Source: Paenibacillus sp. HB172176
Lineage (GTDB): Bacteria; Bacillota; Bacilli; Paenibacillales; Paenibacillaceae
Assembly (NCBI RefSeq): GCF_011947265.1
Contig: NZ_JAATHD010000002.1
Location: forward strand, 496,001 to 560,000
Direction: 5' to 3'
DNA: 64,000 nucleotides
Position 1 is the stretch's first letter. The number at the start of each line of letters is the position of its first letter. The translations under genes were made by a program, and so were the position numbers. Below the pieces are notes generated by a model. The model worked only from the letters and a program-made list of their open reading frames with translations, did not search any database and had not been told where the DNA came from. This document shows, piece after piece, positions 33,107-42,087 of the stretch.

Positions 33107-34357
33107 TTAGAATCTTTCCGTTTTATACCATTTCACTTCTCGTTTGAAGATTACATCTTTGAAATATTGAATTAACCCGTAAGCAGCAACTATCATCCAC
33201 ATCTGGCAATACGAAACATACATGAGTAAGATGATCCAGATATTCGAAAGACGCATTTCTCCTTTTTCCGTAACCAACGTAATATACGTACCTATAACAA
33301 AAAGCAATATAGCCAATAACCACAACAAAGCACTGAAACTTGCAAGTGTCGTCTTAACAAGCCCCATTGTATTAAAGATTAATAACAAGTCTGAGACAAC
33401 AAGCGAAGTCAACAATAAAATATATATAGCGAGCAAGTATAGGATATCGAACCGAATTCTTGAGGCTTCCGGTTTAAAGAGCAGACTCAGGTTTTTGACA
33501 ATAACGTATATATTCCCTTTTGCCCACCGAGTTCGTTGTTTAAACCATACTTTTACTGTCTGGGGCTCTTGCTCCCAAGTTACCGCTTTAGGTTGAAATT
33601 TAATGAGATATCCCATCATGTAAATGCGAAAGCTAATTTCCGTATCTTCTGCAATCGCTTTAACGTCCCAGCCGCCAACGCGTTCTACAATATCCCGCCT
33701 TATGATGTAATTGGTTCCAGGTATCGTGCAAACTTTAAACAATTTCCAACGTCCTGCCTGTACCATCCATTGGAAGGATAGTGTCTCCACATTGATAAAT
33801 CGCGTCAACAAATTCACGTTTCTATTACGGGTGCGAAACTTGCCTATAACGGCCCCGAGTTTCTTATTCAACATAATATCCCCTACCAAATACTTCAGCG
33901 CTTTTTTTTCCGGGGTATTATCTGCATCGTAAATCGCAATTAATTCACCTCTGCTCCGCTCAAATCCAATATTTAGTGCATTCGATTTCCCCTTGCCGCC
34001 TGTAATTGAATCGGTATTTATGATAATTAAATTACGATTTGGCACACTTAGTCGCAGATTTTCCAGCAGTAAACTGCTCTGATCTGATGAATTATCATTA
34101 ATTACAATAATCTCATAAGCGTCATGAGGATAATCAAGAGCCAATAATGATTCGACAGTTTTGATTATTACTTTGCCTTCATTATGCGCAGGGACCATTA
34201 TCGATACAAATGGCTGTTCTTCCGTCCATTCAGGTGCAGGCCTACCCTCATCCTGAACGTAGAATAAATAACCTGCAATAATCAATACCACATTTATAAG
34301 CAACAACGTCCAAATGCATATCGTAGATATAAGCATCAAAATATCCGCAAAGGTCAT
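33107..34357 (-). CDS. ydaM: Processive GT2 glycosyltransferase, YdaM/PssC-like
   Basis: A 416-residue membrane glycosyltransferase. An N-terminal helix (5-30) is followed by the GT2 domain: VSIMVPAHNE, VINDNSSD (Asp88), YDADN (DxD at 144-146), AEDTE (236-240) and QRTRWAKG (QxxRW at 274-278), the full D,D,D,QxxRW set of processive synthases such as BcsA and IcaA. Three or four C-terminal helices form the channel. It should polymerise and translocate a beta-linked glycan. There is no PilZ domain, so c-di-GMP sensing must come from the YdaK-like protein. Overlaps the DUF2334 gene by 4 bp. Confidence 0.88.
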   Translation of the reverse strand: MTFADILMLISTICIWTLLLINVVLIIAGYLFYVQDEGRPAPEWTEEQPFVSIMVPAHNEGKVIIKTVESLLALDYPHDAYEIIVINDNSSDQSSLLLENLRLSVPNRNLIIINTDSITGGKGKSNALNIGFERSRGELIAIYDADNTPEKKALKYLVGDIMLNKKLGAVIGKFRTRNRNVNLLTRFINVETLSFQWMVQAGRWKLFKVCTIPGTNYIIRRDIVERVGGWDVKAIAEDTEISFRIYMMGYLIKFQPKAVTWEQEPQTVKVWFKQRTRWAKGNIYVIVKNLSLLFKPEASRIRFDILYLLAIYILLLTSLVVSDLLLIFNTMGLVKTTLASFSALLWLLAILLFVIGTYITLVTEKGEMRLSNIWIILLMYVSYCQMWMIVAAYGLIQYFKDVIFKREVKWYKTERF

Positions 34358-35907
34358 AGTTCTCTCTCCTGTTGAACAAATTTACGTTTGTATAATCGAT
34401 GCCCAATAATGAGCAGGAACACAAAAATAATAAGTATCAAGATAATAATCACGCTAAAGATACGGTTCTGCAAAGAGAAAAGCGCCGATAATGATTTTTC
34501 ATTCTCTTGAATATAGATATGCGGCGAAGTTGTATCTGAGGTTGAGTTCAGATCGACAGAATGATTATCGATGAATAAATGACCACCTGCAGAAGTCATG
34601 TGGTGAAGATTTGTTTGAACGGAATGCCTATCTGTTTTATAATCAGAAAAATGAATCCAACTGTCTGCCAAACTCTGAGTTATCTCGTCTAATTCATATT
34701 GAGTTTCCGGGAAGGAATACGTAAAAGCAACGTTAAACGGCAGGTCAATGAATTTCTTTTTTGACTCCAGATAATCTTGAAATTCATCCATATTTATACT
34801 GTATGGTGAAGATATAAAGGATTGTACTGATTCAGATTGAGTAGCCAGCTTAGCACTTTCATTCGAAAAAAAAATGACACTATCAAAAAAATGCAAGCCT
34901 TGTTCAACATATAGAGGATGGTCCAACCAATACAATTCCGTTGCCATACCAAGCGGAACAATCCCTTGGTCTGCTAATTGATTCATATAGAAATTCATAT
35001 GATCCTTCAGGCTTTCGTTTACCAATCCTGCTTCAGAAGAAACAACGGGAGCCTCGATTAATATACTGCCATTGTGAGCTTGCGCATATTTCAATACATT
35101 TATATAGCGTTGCATTGCCGGAAAATCAGTATTGCTAAAAACTGGACTTGCACTAATTACAAAAGGAATTCCTAAAGCATAAAGTCGATCCGACATACTC
35201 TCTAATAGCTCGAAATCAGAGAAAGGTGTCACATTACTGAATAATAAAAAAGCTCTGCTGTCAAGTGATGCCTGAAGCCAATCCTTCATCACATCTGCTA
35301 ACAAGATTTCACTCAAGCTTACTGCTGAGAGATAGGATACGTAGGCCACACCATCTTTCAAGCTGCCGTAAGGTCCTTGCATATGATCATTAGCAGAATA
35401 CATATTTCCATAGGTCTTGCCTGCAGCATGTACAATTAATGGTACGGTCCCGGAATCGACGGCAACTTGCGAGTACGGCTCTTCTGCTAAGGATATAATG
35501 GCGTCTTCTTCGACCTTGATCGATAAATCCAACGTTTCAATTACCCTTTCAGGAGGAAATGCTCCAATATGCATATATTCTCCTTTATAATTCGCGAAAT
35601 CTGCTTGAAAAGTCTGACTAACATCCGGCAAATCAAACGCATTCCTAATAGCAACAACCTTTTTAAACTCATTCATAGTTCCCTCTTGATAACGATCATA
35701 AGAGCATATAGTAACTTCCACTCCAAATGAAACGAGAAGTCTCTGCAACTGTTCTACATTGCCTTCGTTCGCTGAACCAACTGCCAAACTGTCATAGACA
35801 ACCAATACACGGTCAACTTCGTTCTCTGCCGCAAAAACATCAGCAACAGGCAACGTAGTTAAAGATAAAGTCAACAGGAGCACGAACAGTATGGCTTTTT
35901 TCATCAT
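34354..35907 (-). CDS. ydaL: DUF2334 protein, YdaL-like, probably catalytically degenerate
   Basis: A 517-residue exported protein: signal peptide (MKKAILFVLLLTLSLTTLPVADVFA), a beta/alpha ectodomain and a C-terminal anchor (SVIIILILIIFVFLLIIGH plus basic tail). The central part resembles the DUF2334 polysaccharide-deacetylase-like fold, but the usual metal-binding DDV strand reads LLFSNVTPFSD, and the HGxTHQ strand is replaced by GSILIEAPVV with no histidine. It may bind rather than deacetylate the glycan. Tandem ATG start with AAGGAG upstream. Confidence 0.75.
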   Translation of the reverse strand: MMKKAILFVLLLTLSLTTLPVADVFAAENEVDRVLVVYDSLAVGSANEGNVEQLQRLLVSFGVEVTICSYDRYQEGTMNEFKKVVAIRNAFDLPDVSQTFQADFANYKGEYMHIGAFPPERVIETLDLSIKVEEDAIISLAEEPYSQVAVDSGTVPLIVHAAGKTYGNMYSANDHMQGPYGSLKDGVAYVSYLSAVSLSEILLADVMKDWLQASLDSRAFLLFSNVTPFSDFELLESMSDRLYALGIPFVISASPVFSNTDFPAMQRYINVLKYAQAHNGSILIEAPVVSSEAGLVNESLKDHMNFYMNQLADQGIVPLGMATELYWLDHPLYVEQGLHFFDSVIFFSNESAKLATQSESVQSFISSPYSINMDEFQDYLESKKKFIDLPFNVAFTYSFPETQYELDEITQSLADSWIHFSDYKTDRHSVQTNLHHMTSAGGHLFIDNHSVDLNSTSDTTSPHIYIQENEKSLSALFSLQNRIFSVIIILILIIFVFLLIIGHRLYKRKFVQQEREL

Positions 35908-35956
35908 TGATGAACGCTCCTTCCTTCCAATTGGTTTGCAGTTAGACTTCGTTGGG

Positions 35957-37441
35957 CTACAAAGACTCGTTCTGCCATATTCGTCTTGAAATGAGATCCG
36001 AGAATGTTAAAAAAGTAATTAGATCAAACATTACGGTAAACAAGAATTCGTGCTTGGCCAAATCTGCATCGCCTGCGCCTACAATAGCTATAACCATACT
36101 GGACAACGCAATTGCAATCATAGCAACAATTATAGGTAATCGAAAAGCTTGTCGCAGCTGCCTGTTCCGAATTGCAGAAATGAATGCTGGAATATACATT
36201 CCAGCAACAATTATGATCCAAATAACTACAAATCCAAATGTCTTAGGAGTAGCAACCTTCTTCAGAAAGCTATAACCGGAGAAGAAGTAGGTATGCTGAC
36301 CAAAGGGTCGATTCTCCGATTTCTCGAAATTGCCCATCGCTGAGGGACGAATCGTGTATCCGTTAGCAGCAGCAAGATTTAACATTTTATTAAACTCAGT
36401 CGGTCTTGAAATATAATAGGCAAGAATGGAACCAAAACTAAACTTATTATAAAATTGCTCCTGCATCAACTCTGAATTCACATCAATAGTCGTATATGGA
36501 CTGTAGTATATCGTACCTCTCAAGACTGCAAATTGTTTGTCAATGCCAAAATGCTCTAAAGTAGCTTCTGGATCCGGAGAGTTTAGCAGAACCCCTCTTG
36601 TCATAGCATGATATTTATTAATATTCACGAAATCTTTCGGAATCAGGATATACGAACAAACGCCGGCAATAAGAAAGCTTGCCATCATAATGCTTATCAC
36701 GGCTCGAAAAGATTTCGATTTGCGAACAAATAGCAAGAAAATGCTGAACAACCCAAGTATTATTCCTATAGGTGCATTTTGCTGCTTGCTTGTTGTTAGC
36801 AGCAATGTACTGATTCCAAATAGGAACAGTAGAACATAATCATTGTAGCGATTCCGATAGAGAAGCACTCCGGAGGAGAATACGAGCATGGACATAATGA
36901 GCACGAGTCCCTCACTATAGAAGGAATTGAAATAAGCGGTGTAGCCAGTATCTCCAAATACGAACACAGCAATAGCCGCAATAATGTAACTCTGCTTCCT
37001 CTTGCATTTCCATGTCACACTTTCAACAAACAGATAAACAGCAATCGCGTACAATACTACATATATGGCTGCTTGAAATCGAATGTCAAATACATTATCA
37101 TGCGTAAATAATTGATTAATCCATAATGAAAGCTTTATAAATATGGTTTGGGAAGTAAATAATGTTGCGCCATTTTCGTTATAATATTGAAAAATCCCAA
37201 ACGATTTCACGAAATATCCCAGATACTGATTGCTATAATCCGGATCATTGAAGTAAAGTCCGTTGCTGTACAATATACGAAAGTAATCACCATTATCGGC
37301 CATTCCAATGTATGGAGGAATGAACAGAGCTACTATTGTAATGATCGAAACTGAAATGGATGCGAGCAATGCCGGGGATAGACTGTGACTAAAGAAATTG
37401 TACATGTGATTCCTGATGTTGCTAATAGCTCGATCCGCCAC
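35957..37441 (-). CDS. Polytopic glycosyltransferase-like membrane protein (WsfD-like)
   Basis: A 494-residue protein with about eleven hydrophobic segments. The first outside loop, PPYIGMADNGDYFRILYSNG, with an acidic pair shortly after helix 1, is typical of GT-C lipid-linked sugar transferases; the whole resembles the 'glycan biosynthesis hexose transferase WsfD' group. It could add a substituent to the polymer from a lipid-linked donor. It lies between the GH8-like and DUF2334 genes, a slot not filled in the five-gene Bacillus ydaJKLMN set, and is AT-rich like its neighbours. Confidence 0.65.
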   Translation of the reverse strand: MADRAISNIRNHMYNFFSHSLSPALLASISVSIITIVALFIPPYIGMADNGDYFRILYSNGLYFNDPDYSNQYLGYFVKSFGIFQYYNENGATLFTSQTIFIKLSLWINQLFTHDNVFDIRFQAAIYVVLYAIAVYLFVESVTWKCKRKQSYIIAAIAVFVFGDTGYTAYFNSFYSEGLVLIMSMLVFSSGVLLYRNRYNDYVLLFLFGISTLLLTTSKQQNAPIGIILGLFSIFLLFVRKSKSFRAVISIMMASFLIAGVCSYILIPKDFVNINKYHAMTRGVLLNSPDPEATLEHFGIDKQFAVLRGTIYYSPYTTIDVNSELMQEQFYNKFSFGSILAYYISRPTEFNKMLNLAAANGYTIRPSAMGNFEKSENRPFGQHTYFFSGYSFLKKVATPKTFGFVVIWIIIVAGMYIPAFISAIRNRQLRQAFRLPIIVAMIAIALSSMVIAIVGAGDADLAKHEFLFTVMFDLITFLTFSDLISRRIWQNESL

Positions 37442-37490
37442 TCTTCACTTCTCCCTTCCTTGACATTTGCACTAGAAATTAATAAAAGAA

Positions 37491-38609
37491 TTAATATGCG
37501 AATGCCAGTAAAGCCATTAAGTTGTCAAAAGAGTAGGCTTTCAATGATTGCGGATCTCCAAAAGCACCATATAATATACTTTTTTCCTCATGAACCTGAT
37601 ATTTTTCCATTTGACTTATACTCTCTTCATATAAAGAGATATCTCCAATCTGTGAACCAATTATAGCTGTCAGTGCGTAAATAGCAGTGGATTGTATCTC
37701 GTTAAGAGGCTCGCCGTCAATAGTATACTGCCCAAATAAAGACCCTTCGGCAACTTTATTCTTTATGAACGTAATACTTGACTGTTCCTGTTGATTCACC
37801 TCGGCGAGATGCAGAATTGTCAACAATGATTCAATCGTGTGAATAGACTCAGCTACATACTGACCTGTACTGTAATCGAAGCGTGTCATATAGAAGGGAA
37901 AATCATCCGACAAATACCCTTCTTCTAAAATTGAGAGCAGGTTTTTATTGAGAGCAGCTCTTTCATTTATTGGAACAGACAACATATTTATAGTCTTTAG
38001 ATCGATGTAACACAAAGTAATAAAATCATTGGTCTCTTTATATGTCTCATCGTAGAAATCGTATAGATGGTTGCCCCGGATGTTATACTTGGCAAACCTC
38101 TTTCCGTACTGGTTAGCTTCTCGCGTCAAAGCAGGATCATCAAATGCAATTCCCGCCTCATACAGAGAACGGATAATTCTAAGATCATCAACTGCTGCAT
38201 TCATTGTATAACGCTTTTCATTTTGGGGACTGTAACGATAGCTAAATCCCGATTCCGTGTTTAAATAACTTCTCGTCTTCATCCATTCCTGATTGAAACG
38301 TTCGCGGTTATCCATCAAAATGTCGTATTGCATTAATAATCCTGCTGATTCACTTAACACTTCATGTCCCGATGCCGCAGCTCCGTTTTGTCCAGTGTCT
38401 GTGAAATTTGTATAAATACCATATTTCCCAATCATTTTCTGACTCACAAAGGTATATGCCTGTTTATGATTAGTTTCCATATTTAATTGAATTCCGAAAT
38501 GTTGAACAGGCGATTCATTCGGTGTTGATATAGTTTCATTCTTAGTATCGCGGCAAGCTCCTATGCCTATAAACAGGAAACAAGTCAAGACTAGAATTAC
38601 TTTGTTCAT
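37491..38609 (-). CDS. ydaJ: GH8-like lipoprotein, YdaJ/PssZ-like
   Basis: About 372 residues. The N-terminus MNKVILVLTCFLFIGIGAC ends in a lipobox (Cys19), so it is a surface lipoprotein. The body has the alpha-helical GH8 (endoglucanase-type) pattern: SESAGLLMQYDILMD with the putative acid Glu, and AAVDDLRIIRSLYEAG. Related proteins (Bacillus YdaJ, Listeria PssZ) are hydrolases that trim the polymer. First gene of the leftward operon. The frame opens at 38639, but ATG 38609 with AGAGG and the lipobox define the start. Confidence 0.75.
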   Translation of the reverse strand: MNKVILVLTCFLFIGIGACRDTKNETISTPNESPVQHFGIQLNMETNHKQAYTFVSQKMIGKYGIYTNFTDTGQNGAAASGHEVLSESAGLLMQYDILMDNRERFNQEWMKTRSYLNTESGFSYRYSPQNEKRYTMNAAVDDLRIIRSLYEAGIAFDDPALTREANQYGKRFAKYNIRGNHLYDFYDETYKETNDFITLCYIDLKTINMLSVPINERAALNKNLLSILEEGYLSDDFPFYMTRFDYSTGQYVAESIHTIESLLTILHLAEVNQQEQSSITFIKNKVAEGSLFGQYTIDGEPLNEIQSTAIYALTAIIGSQIGDISLYEESISQMEKYQVHEEKSILYGAFGDPQSLKAYSFDNLMALLAFAY

Positions 38610-38639
38610 CTTTACAGACAACCTCTCATCAGGAGACAT

Positions 38640-38927
38640 TTTTCGACAAACTTATCGCGTATTATAAGCTATAGTAACATAATCCGGAGTATATATCACT
38701 ATAAAGTCGTTTCTATTAGTTCTTATTATCTATTTCAAAATACTATTATGAGACTAAAGTATTAAATATGAGTAAATAGTTCTACCAGCGTGAAAACGTT
38801 TATCCAAACTCGATTGTGCTCCCAACAATTTCTTCTCCATATTTTAACATTGATAATGACAATTTTTATCACTACTATTTACCTATAAACATTTTGTTAA
38901 CAGACACAGAAAAGAGACACGAAGCTA
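38640..38927. other. AT-rich intergenic region upstream of the polysaccharide operon
   Basis: No gene seen. Read leftward, TATAAT at 38666-38661 is a candidate -10 for the operon, without a good -35 at 17-18 bp, so an activator may be needed. No clear promoter was found for the divergent MFS gene. Confidence 0.4.
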
Positions 38928-40145
38928 ATGGAACAGTGGAAAAAGAATTTAATCGTGCTATGGGCCGGACAATTTCTCGTGATGGCCGGGATGACGATGA
39001 TCATCCCCTTTTTGTCGCTATATCTGCAATTCGAGCTTGGTCTGAGCGATCCGCATGAGATAGGCGTATGGGCCGGCATCATATTTGCCGGCAATTTCGT
39101 AACGGCCTTTATCTTCCAGCCGATCTGGGGCAAGCTCGCCGACCGGTACGGCCGCAAGCTGATGCTCCTGCGCTCGGGGTTCGGTATGGCGCTCGTCATG
39201 GTCATGATGGGCTTTGCGACCAGCCCCTGGCACCTGCTCGCGCTTCGTATGCTGAACGGCACGATTTCCGGCTTCAATCCGGCTTCTATCGCGCTTATCT
39301 CCGCATCTACTCCGAAGGAGCGCATGGGCTTCGCAATGGGCTCGATTCAGTCCGGCGCCATTGCCGGGACCATTCTCGGACCGTTCATCGGAGGTCTGCT
39401 TGCGGATGCCGTCGGCTATCGTCCCATCTTCTACATTACCGGTTCGCTGCTATTCTGCGCTTCCTTGCTCGCTTTGTTCGTCGTGAAGGAAAATTTTGAC
39501 GCGAAGAAAGCTGCCGCGCGCGTGCAAAGCTCCGTTATTGAAGGCTTCAAGATCATCAGCCGCATTCCACAGCTGATGTCGCTGTACGGCGTCTCGTTCC
39601 TGATTCAGTTCGCCAACATGAGTCCGATGACGCTGCTGCCGCTCTATGTGCAGCAATTGCACGGATCGGCGGACGACATCGCCTTCTACGCCGGCTTCGT
39701 CGGCTCCGTAACCGGCTTGTCCAATCTCGTCGCCTCTCCGATTCTCGGCAAACTCGGCGATCGGATCGGCGCGGAACGCATTCTCGCGGTATCCGTCATC
39801 GGGGCGGCCATCGCCTTCATTCCGCAGGCGCTAGCCGATTCGGTCTGGCATCTTCTTCTTGCTCGTTTTGGGCTCGGCATGTTCCTGGGCGGCTTGATTC
39901 CGGCCGTCAACGCGCTGATTCGCCAATATACGCCGGACGGCATGGAGAGTCGCGCCTACAGCTTCAACACCTCGACCATGAGCCTCGGCAATATGATCGG
40001 ACCGATTACCGGAGGCGCGCTCTCTGCCTGGATCGGCATTAGCGGCCTGTTCTATCTGTCGGCGGCGCTCATGCTGCTGAACGGCTTTTGGGTCTGGTTT
40101 ACGCTGCTGCGGCGTCAAAAACCGATTTCAAGAAAAACAGGCTGA
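38928..40145 (+). CDS. MFS multidrug efflux transporter (DHA1)
   Basis: A 405-residue, twelve-helix pump. Motif A reads GKLADRYGRKLML after helix 2, motif B-like LALRMLNGTISGFNPA and motif C-like GAIAGTILGPFIGG are present, which places it among drug:H+ antiporters. The substrate is unknown. The upstream ribosome site is weak. It ends at a strong terminator; GC content returns to the genome norm here after the AT-rich operon. Confidence 0.88.
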   Translation: MEQWKKNLIVLWAGQFLVMAGMTMIIPFLSLYLQFELGLSDPHEIGVWAGIIFAGNFVTAFIFQPIWGKLADRYGRKLMLLRSGFGMALVMVMMGFATSPWHLLALRMLNGTISGFNPASIALISASTPKERMGFAMGSIQSGAIAGTILGPFIGGLLADAVGYRPIFYITGSLLFCASLLALFVVKENFDAKKAAARVQSSVIEGFKIISRIPQLMSLYGVSFLIQFANMSPMTLLPLYVQQLHGSADDIAFYAGFVGSVTGLSNLVASPILGKLGDRIGAERILAVSVIGAAIAFIPQALADSVWHLLLARFGLGMFLGGLIPAVNALIRQYTPDGMESRAYSFNTSTMSLGNMIGPITGGALSAWIGISGLFYLSAALMLLNGFWVWFTLLRRQKPISRKTG

Positions 40146-40187
40146 GAGCGTTCATTTTCGAACGTCCCCAGCCTGTTTTCTTTTTTG
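40135..40187. terminator. Bidirectional terminator
   Basis: AAACAGGCTGAGAGCGTTC pairs with GAACGTCCCCAGCCTGTTT, followed by TCTTTTTT, between convergent MFS and O-methyltransferase genes. Confidence 0.85.
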
Positions 40188-40205
40188 ACGCGTATCATGC
40201 GCCGA

Positions 40206-40838
40206 TCAGCCCTTCACTCTGGCAATCGCAAGGCCGTCATAGCCCGGCAGAATCGTGCTCTCCAGCCTGTCGTCGGTAGCGATTCGTTCGTTGAAGGAGC
40301 GAACTGCAAGTACGGACGGGCCTTGCTTATTCACGTCGGTCGTTCTGCCCCGAAGCAGAATATTGTCGGCGACGATGATCGCACCAGGCTCCGCCAACTG
40401 CAAGGCGTAGTCCAGATAGACGGGATAACCCTCCTTGTCCGCATCGACGAAGAAGAAGTCGAACCTTCTTCCTTCTTCCTTCAGCTTGGCCAAGCTTTCC
40501 TTGGCGTCTCCGACGAGATAATCGACATAATCGCCGAATCCAGCCTCCGTTACATGCTGTTTCGCCACCTCCGCATACGGCTGCAGCAGCTCCAGAGAAA
40601 GCAGTCTTCCGCCTTGACGCAAACCCCTCGCGAGACAAATGCCGCTGTAGCCGCCAAGCGCTCCGATTTCCAGAAGCCTGCTCGCCCCCGACATTCGAAC
40701 AAGCAGCGTCAGCAGTCTGCCGTAGCCCTCTGCAATTGATATTTGCGGCATGTCGTGCCTCTCCAGTCCCTTGATTACCCTATCGAGTTTCTCATCCGAG
40801 GCGTACAAGGAATCCACGTATTGTTCATTGCTTATCAT
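40206..40838 (-). CDS. O-methyltransferase (family 3, CCoAOMT-like)
   Basis: About 210 residues. Motif I is LLEIGALGGYSGICLA, the metal-binding region is FDFFFVDADKEGYPVY and then IIVADNILLRGR, as in the cation-dependent catechol/caffeoyl-CoA O-methyltransferase family that includes Bacillus YrrM. YrrM-type members methylate wobble-uridine oxyacetate (tRNA) or catechols; which applies is not readable. GGAG six bases from ATG 40838 sets the start; the frame opens at 40856. Confidence 0.85.
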   Translation of the reverse strand: MISNEQYVDSLYASDEKLDRVIKGLERHDMPQISIAEGYGRLLTLLVRMSGASRLLEIGALGGYSGICLARGLRQGGRLLSLELLQPYAEVAKQHVTEAGFGDYVDYLVGDAKESLAKLKEEGRRFDFFFVDADKEGYPVYLDYALQLAEPGAIIVADNILLRGRTTDVNKQGPSVLAVRSFNERIATDDRLESTILPGYDGLAIARVKG

Positions 40839-40938
40839 ACAATCTCCGCTCCTCATAAAAATGGTTTGAATGAAATTTGTAAATATCGCCCCAGTTGTCC
40901 TATACTTAATGTTAATTCAACAGAAATGAGTGTGCAAG

Positions 40939-42087
40939 ATGAAGGAATTGCATTTGATCGCGACGGCGCCGATGGGTCTCGAATCCGTGGTGGCGCGCGA
41001 GCTGAAGGAACTGGGCTACAACGATCTGCAAGTGGAGAACAGCCGCGTCAATTTCAAGGGCGGTCTCGCCGACATCGCCCGAACCAATCTATGGCTCCGT
41101 ACCGCGGGACGGATTCTCATTCATATGGGAAAATTCAAAGCCACGACCTTCGAAGAGCTCTTCGAAGGCGTCAAGGCGCTGGAGTGGCCGGAGTGGATTC
41201 CGGCTGACGGCGAGTTCCCCGTCGACGGGCGCTCCCACAAGTCGCTGCTCTCGAGCGTGCCGGCTTGCCAGAGCATCGTGAAAAAGGCTGTCGTCGAGAA
41301 GATGAAGGAGCGCTACGGGACGGAGTGGTTCCCCGAGGACGGCAGCAAATACGGCATAGAAGTGTCGCTTCTAAACGACGAAGCGCTGCTTACGCTTGAT
41401 ACATCGGGAGCAGGCCTGCATAAGCGCGGCTACCGACTGGTGTCCACTCTCGCTCCAATCAGGGAGTCGATGGCCGCCGCGCTGGTTCAATTGAGCCGGT
41501 GGAGGCCGGAACGACCTCTCTACGATCCGTTCTGCGGGTCGGGCACCATTCTCGTCGAGGCCGCGATGATCGGCTGGAACATTGCGCCGGGACTTCGGCG
41601 CAGCTTCTCCAGCGAGGGCTGGTCGCTCCTGTCGAAGGAGCTGTGGGACGCCGCGCGCGAAGAGGCTTACGATGCGGTCAAGGATGATATTCCGCTTCAG
41701 ATATCCGGCTCGGACATTGATCCGAAAGCGATTGAGATTGCGGAGACCGCGATCAAGAGAGCCGGCTTCGCTGGCGAGATCAAGCTGGCCAACATCCCGG
41801 TCGCCAAGGCAAGGCCGCAAGGGGAATACGGTGTAATCATCACGAACCCTCCATACGGCGAGCGTCTCGGCGACGACAAGGAAGCCGAGGCGGCGCTGCG
41901 TCAATTCGGACTGATGAGACTGCATTATCCGACCTGGTCCGTATTCGCAATCTCGCCCTCCAATCAAGTCGAGCATTATATGGGCCGGCCTGCGGACAAG
42001 AAACGCAAGCTGTTCAACGGCCGAATACAAACGGATTTCTATCAATTTTTCGGACCTCTCCCGCCGCGGGAGAAGAAGCATGTTTAA
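40939..42087 (+). CDS. THUMP-domain RNA methyltransferase, RlmL/YpsC-like
   Basis: About 382 residues. An N-terminal ferredoxin-like and THUMP RNA-binding part (ELHLIATAPMGLESVVAREL) is followed by an N2-guanine methyltransferase domain with motif I YDPFCGSGTILVEAAMI and the N6/N2-MTase motif TNPPYGERLG. Related Bacillus YpsC corresponds to the RlmL (23S rRNA m2G2445) half. GTG at 40930 is an alternative start. The last 8 bp overlap the LTA-synthase-like gene, implying coupling. Confidence 0.88.
   Translation: MKELHLIATAPMGLESVVARELKELGYNDLQVENSRVNFKGGLADIARTNLWLRTAGRILIHMGKFKATTFEELFEGVKALEWPEWIPADGEFPVDGRSHKSLLSSVPACQSIVKKAVVEKMKERYGTEWFPEDGSKYGIEVSLLNDEALLTLDTSGAGLHKRGYRLVSTLAPIRESMAAALVQLSRWRPERPLYDPFCGSGTILVEAAMIGWNIAPGLRRSFSSEGWSLLSKELWDAAREEAYDAVKDDIPLQISGSDIDPKAIEIAETAIKRAGFAGEIKLANIPVAKARPQGEYGVIITNPPYGERLGDDKEAEAALRQFGLMRLHYPTWSVFAISPSNQVEHYMGRPADKKRKLFNGRIQTDFYQFFGPLPPREKKHV

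Noticed and set aside
36960-38639. Frameshift or pseudogene in the polysaccharide operon
   Set aside because: All six frames are intact from start to stop with tight spacing, so the AT-rich block looks functional.
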